Below are positions 8,334-15,342 of a DNA stretch of 64,000 nt, piece by piece. Below the pieces are notes generated by a model. That model had not been told where the DNA came from. It worked only from the letters and a program-made list of their open reading frames with translations, and did not search any database. Source of the stretch: JAOUEA01 sp963810915. GTDB lineage: Bacteria > Actinomycetota > UBA4738 > HRBIN12. The position numbers were made by a program, and so were the translations under genes. The stretch is taken from the NCBI GenBank assembly GCA_963810915.1, contig CAWEPH010000014.1, forward strand, positions 1-64,000, in the 5' to 3' direction. Positions within the stretch are counted from its first letter, which is position 1, and every line of letters starts with the position of its first letter.

Positions 8334-8867
8334 ATGACGTCGACGACCGATAGGCCGGCGAGGCCGGCGCGGAAGCCCCCGGGAACCGGGAAGCGGACGC
8401 TGACCCGCGAGAACTGGTGGAAGGCGCTGTCCGCCGCCCTGGCATCGACCCCCGTCCTCCTCCGTGCGCTGATCAGGGCGAGGATCCCCCGGGCGCTGCG
8501 GGAGAAGATCATGCTCGAGGTCACCGCGGTCAATGAGTGCGGATACTGCCAGTGGGGCCACACCCATCTGGCGCTCGCGCAAGGGGTGCCGCTGGAGGAG
8601 ATCAACCAGATCTTCGGATACCAGAACGCGTCGCTCGCGGCTCGGAACACCGCCGAGGCGACCGCGATCCTGTTCGCACAACACTACGCGGAGCGTCGCG
8701 AGGGGTTCGATCCCGAGTCGATGGAGAACCTCCGGACGTGCTACAACGAGGCACAGGCGGCCGAGATCCTCGCGTACCTTCGCGCGATCACGCTGGGGAA
8801 CCTGGCGGGCAACACGCTGGATGCGCTCCTGGATCGCCTGCATATCCGGCGCCACGCAGGCTCGTAA
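8334..8867 (+). CDS. AhpD/carboxymuconolactone decarboxylase-like protein with CxxC
   Basis: A 177-residue AhpD-like protein. The motif NECGYCQWGHTH (near residue 70) holds the C-x2-C and histidine used by AhpD-type alkylhydroperoxidases to reduce peroxides or disulfides. An Arg/Pro-rich N-terminus precedes a helical core. ATG 8334 has AGGAGG 4 bases before it. The in-frame leaderless ATG at 8304 would add ten residues (MGFQPFSGGT), and both starts may be used. It is followed after 59 bases by a second AhpD-like gene, and palindrome C lies upstream. Confidence 0.85.
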   Translation: MTSTTDRPARPARKPPGTGKRTLTRENWWKALSAALASTPVLLRALIRARIPRALREKIMLEVTAVNECGYCQWGHTHLALAQGVPLEEINQIFGYQNASLAARNTAEATAILFAQHYAERREGFDPESMENLRTCYNEAQAAEILAYLRAITLGNLAGNTLDALLDRLHIRRHAGS

Positions 8868-8926
8868 CCCGCTCCCGTGGTTGGCGCCCGTTCGGGGGCC
8901 CATCCGCGAGGAGAGAGGAGGCCGAG

Positions 8927-9715
8927 ATGGGGTCACAGGACACAGAACCGCCGGCGGCGTCCCCCGACGCGAGAAGAGCGTCCGACCCTGAGACCTTGCG
9001 GTGGGGTTGCATGACCGAGAACGGCCGGCACTTCCCCGTGCTGGGCGAGCGGAAATTCCTCGCCACCCTCATGTTGCTCCGACGACGACGCGATCTGTGG
9101 GCGATCTACGGACGGCATCGCCTCGAGCCGAGGTTCCGTGAGGAGATCATGATCGCCGCCGCGGGCGCGGATTCGAGCCGCCAATGCAGCTTCGCCCATC
9201 GCGAATGGGCCCGGGCGGAAGGCTTGTCCGAGGAAGAGCTTGCGGCGCTGGAGGGACTGCGGTTCGCCGCGATCGATGAACGGAAGTGGGCGGCGTTCGC
9301 GTGGGCGCAGGCCTACGCCCGCAACGACTTCGGAATCATCCCCGCCGACGTGACCGCCAACTTCCGCCACCACTTCGATGCCCGGGAGCGGGCGGACATC
9401 GAGCTGGCCGCCCGTACGATGTACTGGTTGAACGAGATGAGCAACAGCGTGGATGCGTTCCTGGACCGCGTGAAGCGCGACCTGATACCCGGGAGCACGA
9501 GGTTCACGGAGGTGGTGGCGCTCGTGGTGTATGCCATCATCGTGCCGATCCTGCTCACCTGGCTGAGCTTCAAACAGCGGCGCAACCCCATCTCGATGTT
9601 CCGTGCCATGCGTCCGTTCTTCCGGGAGTTCGAGGCACGCGGCCCGGACACGATCTCCGGACCCGGCGTGCGCTATCGCGCGACCGAGACCGACGGGTCG
9701 CAATCACCCGGGTGA
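8927..9715 (+). CDS. AhpD/CMD-like protein with C-terminal membrane segment
   Basis: A 262-residue protein whose residues 60-180 resemble the carboxymuconolactone decarboxylase/AhpD fold: an RFREEIMIAAAGADSSRQCSF region followed by AHREW. Only one cysteine remains where AhpD has two, so redox chemistry like the upstream gene's is doubtful. One strong membrane helix follows (about residues 200-220), then a basic tail. GAGGAGG is 4-6 bases before the ATG. The last codons (QSPG, stop) lie inside palindrome D, exactly as the LuxR regulator gene ends inside palindrome B. The function is unknown; it may work with the AhpD-like gene 59 bases upstream. Confidence 0.75.
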   Translation: MGSQDTEPPAASPDARRASDPETLRWGCMTENGRHFPVLGERKFLATLMLLRRRRDLWAIYGRHRLEPRFREEIMIAAAGADSSRQCSFAHREWARAEGLSEEELAALEGLRFAAIDERKWAAFAWAQAYARNDFGIIPADVTANFRHHFDARERADIELAARTMYWLNEMSNSVDAFLDRVKRDLIPGSTRFTEVVALVVYAIIVPILLTWLSFKQRRNPISMFRAMRPFFREFEARGPDTISGPGVRYRATETDGSQSPG

Positions 9716-9716
9716 T
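9703..9716. promoter_or_regulatory. Palindrome D, putative operator of the 9766-11769 operon
   Basis: A perfect copy of ATCACCCGGGTGAT, centred 56.5 bp before the leaderless ATG at 9766. It supplies the stop codon of the upstream gene. Confidence 0.7.
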
Positions 9717-9753
9717 ACGTCCACCCGGGCCCGGATAGCGCGATGCGCGGTGC

Positions 9754-9759
9754 CATGCT
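9754..9759 (+). promoter_or_regulatory. Putative -10 element (CATGCT) of the 9766 operon
   Basis: It ends 7 bases before the ATG at 9766 and belongs to the block shared with 6961 and 8288. No Shine-Dalgarno sequence precedes this ATG, which fits leaderless translation. Confidence 0.55.
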
Positions 9760-9765
9760 CCAAGC

Positions 9766-10029
9766 ATGGGTTCCCGGATCTATCGCCTGACCGTCGAGGG
9801 AGAGCTTGGCGACCACATGGAGCCAGCCTTCCCCGGGATGCTGCTCACGCGCGACCACGGCACCACCGCCCTCACGGGCGAGATCCGCGATCAAGCGGAG
9901 CTGCAGGCCGTGTTGCGCCGGGTGACGGACTTCGGGCTCACCCTCCTCGAGACGAAGGCGCTCGAGGACGGCCCCGCGGACCGGCTCGAACCCCGATCCG
10001 CATCGGGCACCACCCGCGGAAGGAGGTGA
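9766..10029 (+). CDS. Small soluble protein of unknown function (87 aa)
   Basis: The first 65 residues (starting MGSRIYRLTVEGEL) look like a compact alpha/beta domain with the pattern LTGEIRDQAELQAVLRRV, DFGLTLLETKAL. A basic, disordered tail follows. Short proteins with this pattern are familiar from actinobacterial genomes, but I know no function. It has no ribosome binding site and sits at the predicted transcription start, so it is probably translated leaderlessly. It is the first gene of a four-gene operon; the next start lies 3 bases after its stop. Confidence 0.7.
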   Translation: MGSRIYRLTVEGELGDHMEPAFPGMLLTRDHGTTALTGEIRDQAELQAVLRRVTDFGLTLLETKALEDGPADRLEPRSASGTTRGRR

Positions 10030-10032
10030 CGC

Positions 10033-10479
10033 ATGGTCTGGGCGATCTTGCTCCTGCTGGGGATACCGCTCTGGTTCATCGCGATCGGTATCGCCGCCAC
10101 GGTGATCCGGAATCGGAAGCTGCGGGCTCGCTACGGCAACATCCCGGCGCGCATGAAGCGGCCCGGGAAGACCCGATGGACCCGTGGGAACGCGATCTGG
10201 ATATCGGACGTGTTCGCGTTCCGCGGAAGCCCGGCCGCCTGGAGCGAAGACATCGTCCAGGTGACGGCCGTGGAGCTCCGTGACCCGAGCGACGAGGAAC
10301 GACACAAGCTCCACCGCCTGGGGGACGACCTGCTGATCGCGACGCTCTCGATCGCGGATGGCGAACCCTTCGAGGTGGCCGCTCGAGCCGAGCAGCGAAC
10401 AGCGCTCGTCGGGCCCTTCATGGTGGAGGCGATCCCGATGAGCGCTTCGGCGGAACAGTCAGGTACCAACGATCGGTAA
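10033..10479 (+). CDS. Membrane-anchored protein resembling DUF2550
   Basis: A 148-residue protein with one N-terminal membrane helix (residues 2-26), a basic stretch, then a soluble domain containing TRWTRGNAIWISDVFAFRG. This layout resembles DUF2550 proteins, which are one-helix membrane proteins of unknown role; the match is by eye only. AAGGAGG lies just before the ATG and overlaps the end of the previous gene, which implies tight coupling. Second gene of the palindrome D operon. Confidence 0.65.
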   Translation: MVWAILLLLGIPLWFIAIGIAATVIRNRKLRARYGNIPARMKRPGKTRWTRGNAIWISDVFAFRGSPAAWSEDIVQVTAVELRDPSDEERHKLHRLGDDLLIATLSIADGEPFEVAARAEQRTALVGPFMVEAIPMSASAEQSGTNDR

Positions 10480-10494
10480 GAGGAGGGAACCACG

Positions 10495-11181
10495 ATGAAA
10501 CTGAAGACAGGTCTCGACCACACCGAACGGATGCACGTCAAGGACGCCCGCGGAGCCCGCTTCCATGGATTAGGTGCCTTCGTCGGCACCGGGCGGATGC
10601 AGAGGGCGCACGTCTACACAGCGGCATCGGTCCCTGTCGATCCTGAGGCTTACAAGCAGATCGATCCTGAGCGACTGGCGAAAGAGCTCGAGGTCGACAT
10701 GTGCGCCGTCAACAGCGGGCGTTTCTGGATGATGGACGAGTACGAGTTAACGGCCGGCGACATCATGAACTTCCACGGTGTCGAGATGCGCTGGGCCGGC
10801 GATATGACCGGGGCGGAGATGATCGCCCAGTTCAAGAGCGCGTACTCACCGTCGCTGATCTACCGCAACACCGACTGGGTCTGGCACGCCGGCAAGCCCG
10901 CCTACCTGCTCCGCGAGCCGGACGGCGCGGCCGTGTGGGTGCTCCAGGAGTTCACGCAAGAGGTCGACCCGAGCCTCGAGGCAGACAACCTCGACCGGCT
11001 GGGCGGCATGTACAAGAACCTGCCGGAGGGCTGGACGTTCGAGACCAAGATCCTGGACGAGGAGCTCTCGTTGAACACCGCTCGCGCGGGTGGCTGGGCC
11101 GCGATCGTCCGCGACGAGTTCGGGTGCACGTACCAGGGATGCGGTTACGGCACCGACACGGCCGCGAACTACGTGCCCTGA
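10495..11181 (+). CDS. Conserved protein of unknown family (228 aa)
   Basis: I do not recognise the family. The protein is soluble and rich in Trp, Tyr and Met. Visible features are a central Trp-rich stretch (MRWAGDM, TDWVWHAGKPAYLL), acidic segments and a conserved-looking C-terminus, RDEFGCTYQGCGYG, with two cysteines three residues apart. That C-terminus also survives in the pseudogene at 7561-7675, so the family was once present twice beside this regulator. AGGAGGG precedes the ATG. It is the third gene of the palindrome D operon, 21 bases before a rhodanese gene, which hints at a sulfur or redox role without proving it. Confidence 0.75.
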   Translation: MKLKTGLDHTERMHVKDARGARFHGLGAFVGTGRMQRAHVYTAASVPVDPEAYKQIDPERLAKELEVDMCAVNSGRFWMMDEYELTAGDIMNFHGVEMRWAGDMTGAEMIAQFKSAYSPSLIYRNTDWVWHAGKPAYLLREPDGAAVWVLQEFTQEVDPSLEADNLDRLGGMYKNLPEGWTFETKILDEELSLNTARAGGWAAIVRDEFGCTYQGCGYGTDTAANYVP

Positions 11182-11202
11182 TCCGCGGGCCGAGAGGAGG
11201 AG

Positions 11203-11769
11203 ATGATGACCACAACCACACACAACGGTCGACCGATCGTCGAGCAACGGCAGACGAAGCTGGAGCTCTACGTCACCGCCAAAGAGGCCTATGACATGTG
11301 GCAGGAGGATCCCGAGCACGTGAAGATCCTCGACGTCCGCTCGCCCGAGGAGTGGGTCTTCACCGGCCATGCGCCGATGGCCACGCTGATCCCGTTCGCG
11401 TTCATGGCCTACGTCTGGGACGCGGAGAAGCAGGGGTTCACGTGGTCGTTGAGCCCGGACTTCATCACCCTGGTGAAGGAGCGGTTCTCCCCTGAGGACA
11501 CGATCTTGGTGTCGTGCCGCTCGGGCGGCCGTGGGGCGATGGCGTGCAACATGATGGCTGCGGCCGGGTACACGAAGGCCTACAACATCCTCGACGGGAT
11601 GGAGGGCAGCCGTGTCGAGGACGCCGACAGCGTGTTCGACGGCATGCGCCGCAAGAACGGCTGGATCATGTCGGGCTTGCCGTGGACCTATGACCTCGAC
11701 CCCGACGTCATGGCGCTCCCGAAGCGCGAGGAGACCGGCGAGCTCCACCCTGGGAACGCCGCGGACTGA
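11203..11769 (+). CDS. Rhodanese-domain protein
   Basis: 188 residues. A rhodanese domain covers about residues 25-150: VKILDVRSPEEW in the first half and the active loop CRSGGRGA with the persulfide cysteine. The C-terminal 35 residues extend beyond the domain. GAGAGGAGG lies 4-10 bases before the paired ATGs (11203 and 11206), and either could be used. It ends the palindrome D operon, followed at once by a perfect hairpin terminator. Together with the minus-strand rhodanese at 7845 it makes sulfur transfer a likely theme of this regulon. Confidence 0.88.
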   Translation: MMTTTTHNGRPIVEQRQTKLELYVTAKEAYDMWQEDPEHVKILDVRSPEEWVFTGHAPMATLIPFAFMAYVWDAEKQGFTWSLSPDFITLVKERFSPEDTILVSCRSGGRGAMACNMMAAAGYTKAYNILDGMEGSRVEDADSVFDGMRRKNGWIMSGLPWTYDLDPDVMALPKREETGELHPGNAAD

Positions 11770-11776
11770 GCGGCGC

Positions 11777-11810
11777 CATAAGGGCGGTGGGGATCCCCAC
11801 CGCCCTTATG
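11777..11810. terminator. 34-base perfect palindrome, bidirectional terminator
   Basis: The arms CATAAGGGCGGTGGGGA and the exact reverse complement meet at 11793/11794. In RNA this forms a very strong hairpin 8 bases after the rhodanese stop codon. It ends the operon that starts at 9766. Confidence 0.8.
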
Positions 11811-11856
11811 CGGGTGACCCCCCCCGGGGGGGAGGGCGTTCGCCGTCGTTGAGGAG

Positions 11857-12576
11857 ATGGTCACCACGGACACGATGGGATCCGCCACGCGGGCGAGCCT
11901 GCGGACACCACGTTCCGCTGGTGTCGCCGGGATCGTCTTCTCCGTGCTGCTCGGCGCGGTGTTCCTGTTGATCCGCATGTCGGTTCCATCGAGCGAGTCC
12001 GCGAGCAGCGACTGGCTGACGGACCCGCAGAAGCGGCAAGCGGTGTCCATCGCGCTCGGCTTGGTGCCGTTCGCGGGCATCGCGTTCCTGTGGTTCATCG
12101 GCGTCATCCGTGACAGGATCGGCGAGCGCGAAGATCGATTCTTCGCGACGGTCTTCCTCGGCAGCGGCCTGCTGTTCGTCGGCATGGTGTTCGTCGGCAC
12201 GGCGGTGATAGGCGGCCTCCTGAGCGATCCGGTGGTCGCGTCCGGAGGCACACCAGACCCTGCCCTCTGGGACCTGGAGCGGCGGATCACGCTGACATTG
12301 ATCAACACCTTCGCGATCAGGATGGCTGCCATCTTCATCTTCTCGACGACCACGATCGGCATGCGAACCGGTATGCTCCCCCGCTGGCTCGCCATCGCCG
12401 GCTTCGTCGCCGGGGCGGTCCTGCTGTTCGGGGTCAACATCAGCGCATGGATGAACCTCGTCCTGCCCCTCTGGGCGCTGGTCCTGAGCATCGACATCCT
12501 GATCAAGAGCCGGAAGATCGAGCGAGCCGGCCCACCGGACGCTGACGAGCGCCTGCTCGACGCTCCGCGTCAGTGA
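11857..12576 (+). CDS. Integral membrane protein of unknown function
   Basis: 239 residues with six predicted membrane segments at about 24-42, 64-84, 98-122, 142-163, 170-187 and 190-208, and a charged C-terminal tail. Most of the loop between segments 1 and 2 is polar and acidic. I recognise no family motif. The start is uncertain: ATG 11857 has GAGGAG touching it, and ATG 11875 is an in-frame alternative. Its stop overlaps the end of a convergent gene by 7 bases. Confidence 0.7.
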   Translation: MVTTDTMGSATRASLRTPRSAGVAGIVFSVLLGAVFLLIRMSVPSSESASSDWLTDPQKRQAVSIALGLVPFAGIAFLWFIGVIRDRIGEREDRFFATVFLGSGLLFVGMVFVGTAVIGGLLSDPVVASGGTPDPALWDLERRITLTLINTFAIRMAAIFIFSTTTIGMRTGMLPRWLAIAGFVAGAVLLFGVNISAWMNLVLPLWALVLSIDILIKSRKIERAGPPDADERLLDAPRQ

Positions 12577-12941
12577 CCGCTCAGTGCGTTCTTGACCAGC
12601 GCGACGGCGATGCCGACGCCGACTAGAGCCGCACCGAGGACGAAGCTCCTCGGCGAGACGCACCTCCCGTCCTGCCCGATGAGTACCCCGCGACACCGAG
12701 CAGCAACCCGAGCAGGAGACGAACGACGTTGCCTTCGGAGGGGGAGGGGAGCACCACGACGGGGATCGTGCACAGCGCTGCGACGGCCGCCGCACCCCCG
12801 AGCTGCGCCAGCGCGCTCTCCAGGTCTCCTCGGTGGAAGGACGCCCTCGAACGAGCCGGCTGGAGACACGGAAGGCATAGAGGTGCGCGAGCGCGAGGCC
12901 GACGTCGTGCCCGTGCCCGACCGGCGCCGGTGGCGGTTCAC
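12570..12941 (-). CDS. Frameshifted small membrane protein
   Basis: No single frame is coding throughout, but three consecutive pieces read as one membrane protein. They are HDVGLALAHLYAFRVSSRLV (about 12910-12840), then LAQLGGAAAVAALCTIPVVV and NVVRLLLGLLLGVAGY (about 12815-12680), then RSFVLGAALVGVGIAV ending SGH at 12570. Two one-base frameshifts (near 12835 and 12680) separate them. It could be a damaged gene or two consensus errors. The 5' end is unclear; a GTG at 12941 falls inside palindrome E. The function is unknown. Confidence 0.45.
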   Translation of the reverse strand: MNRHRRRSGTGTTSASRSRTSMPSVSPAGSFEGVLPPRRPGERAGAARGCGGRRSAVHDPRRGAPLPLRRQRRSSPARVAARCRGVLIGQDGRCVSPRSFVLGAALVGVGIAVALVKNALSGH

Positions 12942-12949
12942 CCGGGTGA
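12938..12949. promoter_or_regulatory. Palindrome E, fifth putative LuxR-regulator operator
   Basis: The 12-base core TCACCCGGGTGA is intact but the outer A is T on the left (TTCACCCGGGTGAT). It lies 84 bp (centre to start) before the DUF389 gene and 58.5 bp before an ATGGG at 13002, close to the spacing at sites B-D, although no clear -10 box is present there. Confidence 0.5.
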
Positions 12950-13027
12950 TTCCACCCTGTCGGTGGCGCAGGCGGATCGTAGACGAGGAAGAGTGAGGTC
13001 GATGGGACGACGAAAGGGGGCCGTCTG

Positions 13028-13942
13028 TTGCTGTTCATCCGGGCCTTCGCGGTTCCCGAAGCCGCTGACCAAGCGGTCATAGCCCTGGAGGCGATCCCCG
13101 CGGTGGCGCACGTCATGCGACAGGCGACCGCCGACGGGCGCTTGGAGATGATCAGCGCGGATCTTCCGGCCGCTGGAGTCGACCGGGCGCTCGAGGCCCT
13201 GTCGGCGGTCGGTCTTTCCCCCGAGCACATCATGGTCGAGCGGACCAACGCGATCGGGCCGATCGAACGTCGCGGGCGATGGCTCACCTTCGGACGGGAG
13301 CCCTTGGTGTGGGCCGAAGTGGTCGAAGCGGCTCGGGAGAACGCCAGACTCCCAGCTCGGTACCTCATCTATATGGTCGTGGCGGGGGTCCTGGCCGGGT
13401 TCGCCGTCATCTTCGCGAACGCCACGTTGATGGTCGGCGCCATGGCCGTGAGCCCCGACCTCCTACCCGTGACGGCAGCCTGCGTCGGCATCGTGGGACG
13501 CCGACACCGGCTGTTCTTCCGCGCGCTAGGGACGCTCACGATCGGACTCGCGGTTGCCCTCCTGTCCGCTGCAACCCTTGCCTACCTCCTCGATGCCAGT
13601 GGGTACCTGGCGGCCCACCTTCCGGATGGGAGCGGGCTCGTGATCGCCCCATCCACGAGGCTCTTGCTTCCCGCCATCACCATCGCATTCGTCGCAGGGG
13701 TTGCGGGGATGCTCGCTGCCGAAACCAAGGCGAGTGTGGCCATCGGTGTCGCGATCTCGGTAGCCACCATCCCGTCCGCGGCCTATTGCGGTGTCGCCTT
13801 GGCCATCGGTTCGATCAACCAGGCGGCGACGGGGCTTGGGATCCTGACGGTCAACGTCGCGTTCCTGTTGATCGGAGGCGTTGTCACCCTCTCCGTCCAG
13901 CGCAGGTTGCGCGCTCGGCTCGACAGCGGTCTCGAGCGCTAG
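13028..13942 (+). CDS. DUF389 family membrane protein
   Basis: 304 residues. The N-terminal 80 residues form a small alpha/beta domain starting LFIRAFAVPEAAD. Then come six or more membrane segments, including the family block FANATLMVGAMAVSPDLLPV. The role of DUF389 proteins is unknown. The start is TTG at 13028 with AAGGGGG about 7 bases before it; no ATG in this frame fits the N-terminal domain. Palindrome E lies upstream, so control by the LuxR regulator is possible. Confidence 0.85.
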   Translation: MLFIRAFAVPEAADQAVIALEAIPAVAHVMRQATADGRLEMISADLPAAGVDRALEALSAVGLSPEHIMVERTNAIGPIERRGRWLTFGREPLVWAEVVEAARENARLPARYLIYMVVAGVLAGFAVIFANATLMVGAMAVSPDLLPVTAACVGIVGRRHRLFFRALGTLTIGLAVALLSAATLAYLLDASGYLAAHLPDGSGLVIAPSTRLLLPAITIAFVAGVAGMLAAETKASVAIGVAISVATIPSAAYCGVALAIGSINQAATGLGILTVNVAFLLIGGVVTLSVQRRLRARLDSGLER

Positions 13943-13973
13943 CTTCTCAGCCACACCCGCAACTCGATATGAC

Positions 13974-14225
13974 ATGGGGATGTTCTTAAAGGGCAGATCC
14001 GGTCGTGAAGCGCGTGGCGGTTCGCGCTTCGGCAAGTGCTCGATCAAGCCAAGCGGGCGGTCGATGCGGCCGACCGGGCTGACCACGCGGCGCGAGAGGC
14101 GGCGAGACACGCGAGGTCGATCGCCAAGATCGCCGCGGTGGCCCTCGTTGGGATCGTGGCGGTCTTGGTCGTGGTCCGCGCGCTCTGTCGTCGTGGGAAG
14201 GACCGTCGGCACGTTCCTCAGGTGA
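13974..14225 (+). CDS. Possible small one-helix protein, frameshifted
   Basis: A frame starting MGMFLKGRSGREARGG at 13974 passes, through a one-base shift near 14034, into VLDQAKRAVDAADRADHAAR and a single membrane helix (IAAVALVGIVAVLVVV) with a basic end. That reads as a short amphipathic helix plus membrane anchor. Neither frame alone gives a convincing protein. The coding frame of the helix has no stop before it runs antisense into the DUF1345 gene, so a second shift near 14220 is needed. Confidence 0.35.
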   Translation: MGMFLKGRSGREARGGSRFGKCSIKPSGRSMRPTGLTTRRERRRDTRGRSPRSPRWPSLGSWRSWSWSARSVVVGRTVGTFLR

Positions 14226-14871
14226 GGATGTTGACCGCGCGCGCGACGACGAGGATGCCGACGGTGAGTGAAACGGCCTCCTCGCCCATCATCATCAGCT
14301 TCGCCCACGGCTTGATCGCAGAGACATCGGTGGGACTGAACGCGGTCGCCGTGCTGAACGACAGGTGGAGATAGTCGACGAACGCCGGGATCCAGCCTGC
14401 CTCTGCGTACTCGGGGAGCGCCATCTCGGGGAAGACGAACGCCGGTGAGCGCCCCGACCCCGATGCTCGGGCCGCCGCGCCCCCTCTGTCGAGATCCCAG
14501 TACCACAGCCCGAACGCGATCACGTTGGTGAACCAGATGATCGCCCCGCTCACAAGCAGTATGTGGGGGTCTTTCGTGAACGCCGTGCCGTAGAAGATCG
14601 CGAGTACGAGCCGGACGACCGAACCGCTGTTCGAGACCGTGATCAACGCGATCAAGGCACCGGTTAGGATGCGGAGCCAGCGGTCGTCGCGGTCGACCCT
14701 TCCGGGATCGCCCAGCAGCAGCGCCACCATCAGGACGGTGAGCACGGCGAACATGAGCCAGTTCGCGTCAGCCAGACGGAGCTGATCCGGGAGTGCGGTG
14801 CGCATCAGCCCCGCAGCGAAGACCGCCAGTGCCATCGGCCACCGCTGCTCGCCTTTGCGTCGTTCGACCAC
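14218..14871 (-). CDS. DUF1345 family membrane protein
   Basis: 217 residues with about five membrane segments. The C-terminal block VDYLHLSFSTATAFSPTDV, then KPWAKLMMM, is the DUF1345 signature. The function of the family is unknown. It starts with GTG at 14871; no strong ribosome binding site is visible. Confidence 0.85.
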   Translation of the reverse strand: MVERRKGEQRWPMALAVFAAGLMRTALPDQLRLADANWLMFAVLTVLMVALLLGDPGRVDRDDRWLRILTGALIALITVSNSGSVVRLVLAIFYGTAFTKDPHILLVSGAIIWFTNVIAFGLWYWDLDRGGAAARASGSGRSPAFVFPEMALPEYAEAGWIPAFVDYLHLSFSTATAFSPTDVSAIKPWAKLMMMGEEAVSLTVGILVVARAVNILT

Positions 14872-15164
14872 GTCTGCCGCGAAGGATACGCGACGGAGTC
14901 CTTGCCCAGCGTCTCCTTGAGCGCCCCGCGTTCACGACCGCGAGCACAAACCTGTTGTGCCGAAATCGCGGACCGTGCTTTCGCGGGGGCGGAGGCCGCG
15001 CTCGCGGTCAAAGATGGCCTCTGACGTGCTGTTGGTACTACCTCTCTTAACCTGTGGGAGGTCCTCCGAAAGTGCCGGAAACCGTGTGGTCAGGGAATCC
15101 TGAGAACACCCCGTAGGGGTGATGGGGATCCGGGTTGAACCCTCCAGACCGGGAACGGTCAGCG
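14872..15164. other. Intergenic region without a recognisable gene
   Basis: No coding frame here looks real and no tRNA-like fold is evident. A short inverted repeat (GGAGG-T-CCTCC near 15060) and a GGGG/CCCC-rich stretch near 15110 are the only structure I see. Confidence 0.5.
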
Positions 15165-15341
15165 TCAGTCGCGCCGGTCCTCTCGCCGGTCGCCCCGGTC
15201 GTCACGCCGGTCGTCACGACGGTCGTGGCGACGGTTCACGCCGTGCACAGCCACCGCCGCACCCCCGGCGACGACGGCCGTCCGTGCCACAGGGGAACCG
15301 ACCACTCCGCGCCGTCCTGCTCGTGCACCTCGTAGAGGCAT
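15165..15341 (-). CDS. Small partner protein of the DUF6325 gene (58 aa)
   Basis: A 58-residue protein beginning MPLRGARAGRRGVVGSPVAR, then TAVVAGGAAVAVHGV (a weak membrane helix), then a tail of repeated Arg/Asp/His (RRHDRRDDRRDD). Its N-terminus matches that of the SHOCT protein at 21910 (MPRRGMRRG, ARTAVVAGTATVAVKGV). It is therefore a short paralogue that lacks the SHOCT domain. It starts one base after the stop of the DUF6325 gene, with GAAGGAG upstream, so the two are coupled. The low-complexity tail makes the DNA look like a tandem repeat. Confidence 0.75.
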   Translation of the reverse strand: MPLRGARAGRRGVVGSPVARTAVVAGGAAVAVHGVNRRHDRRDDRRDDRGDRREDRRD

Positions 15342-15342
15342 G

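Noticed and set aside
15168..15240. Apparent tandem DNA repeat (GTCGTCACGCCG-like units)
   Set aside because: It is the coding sequence for the Arg/Asp-rich tail of the 58-residue protein on the minus strand.
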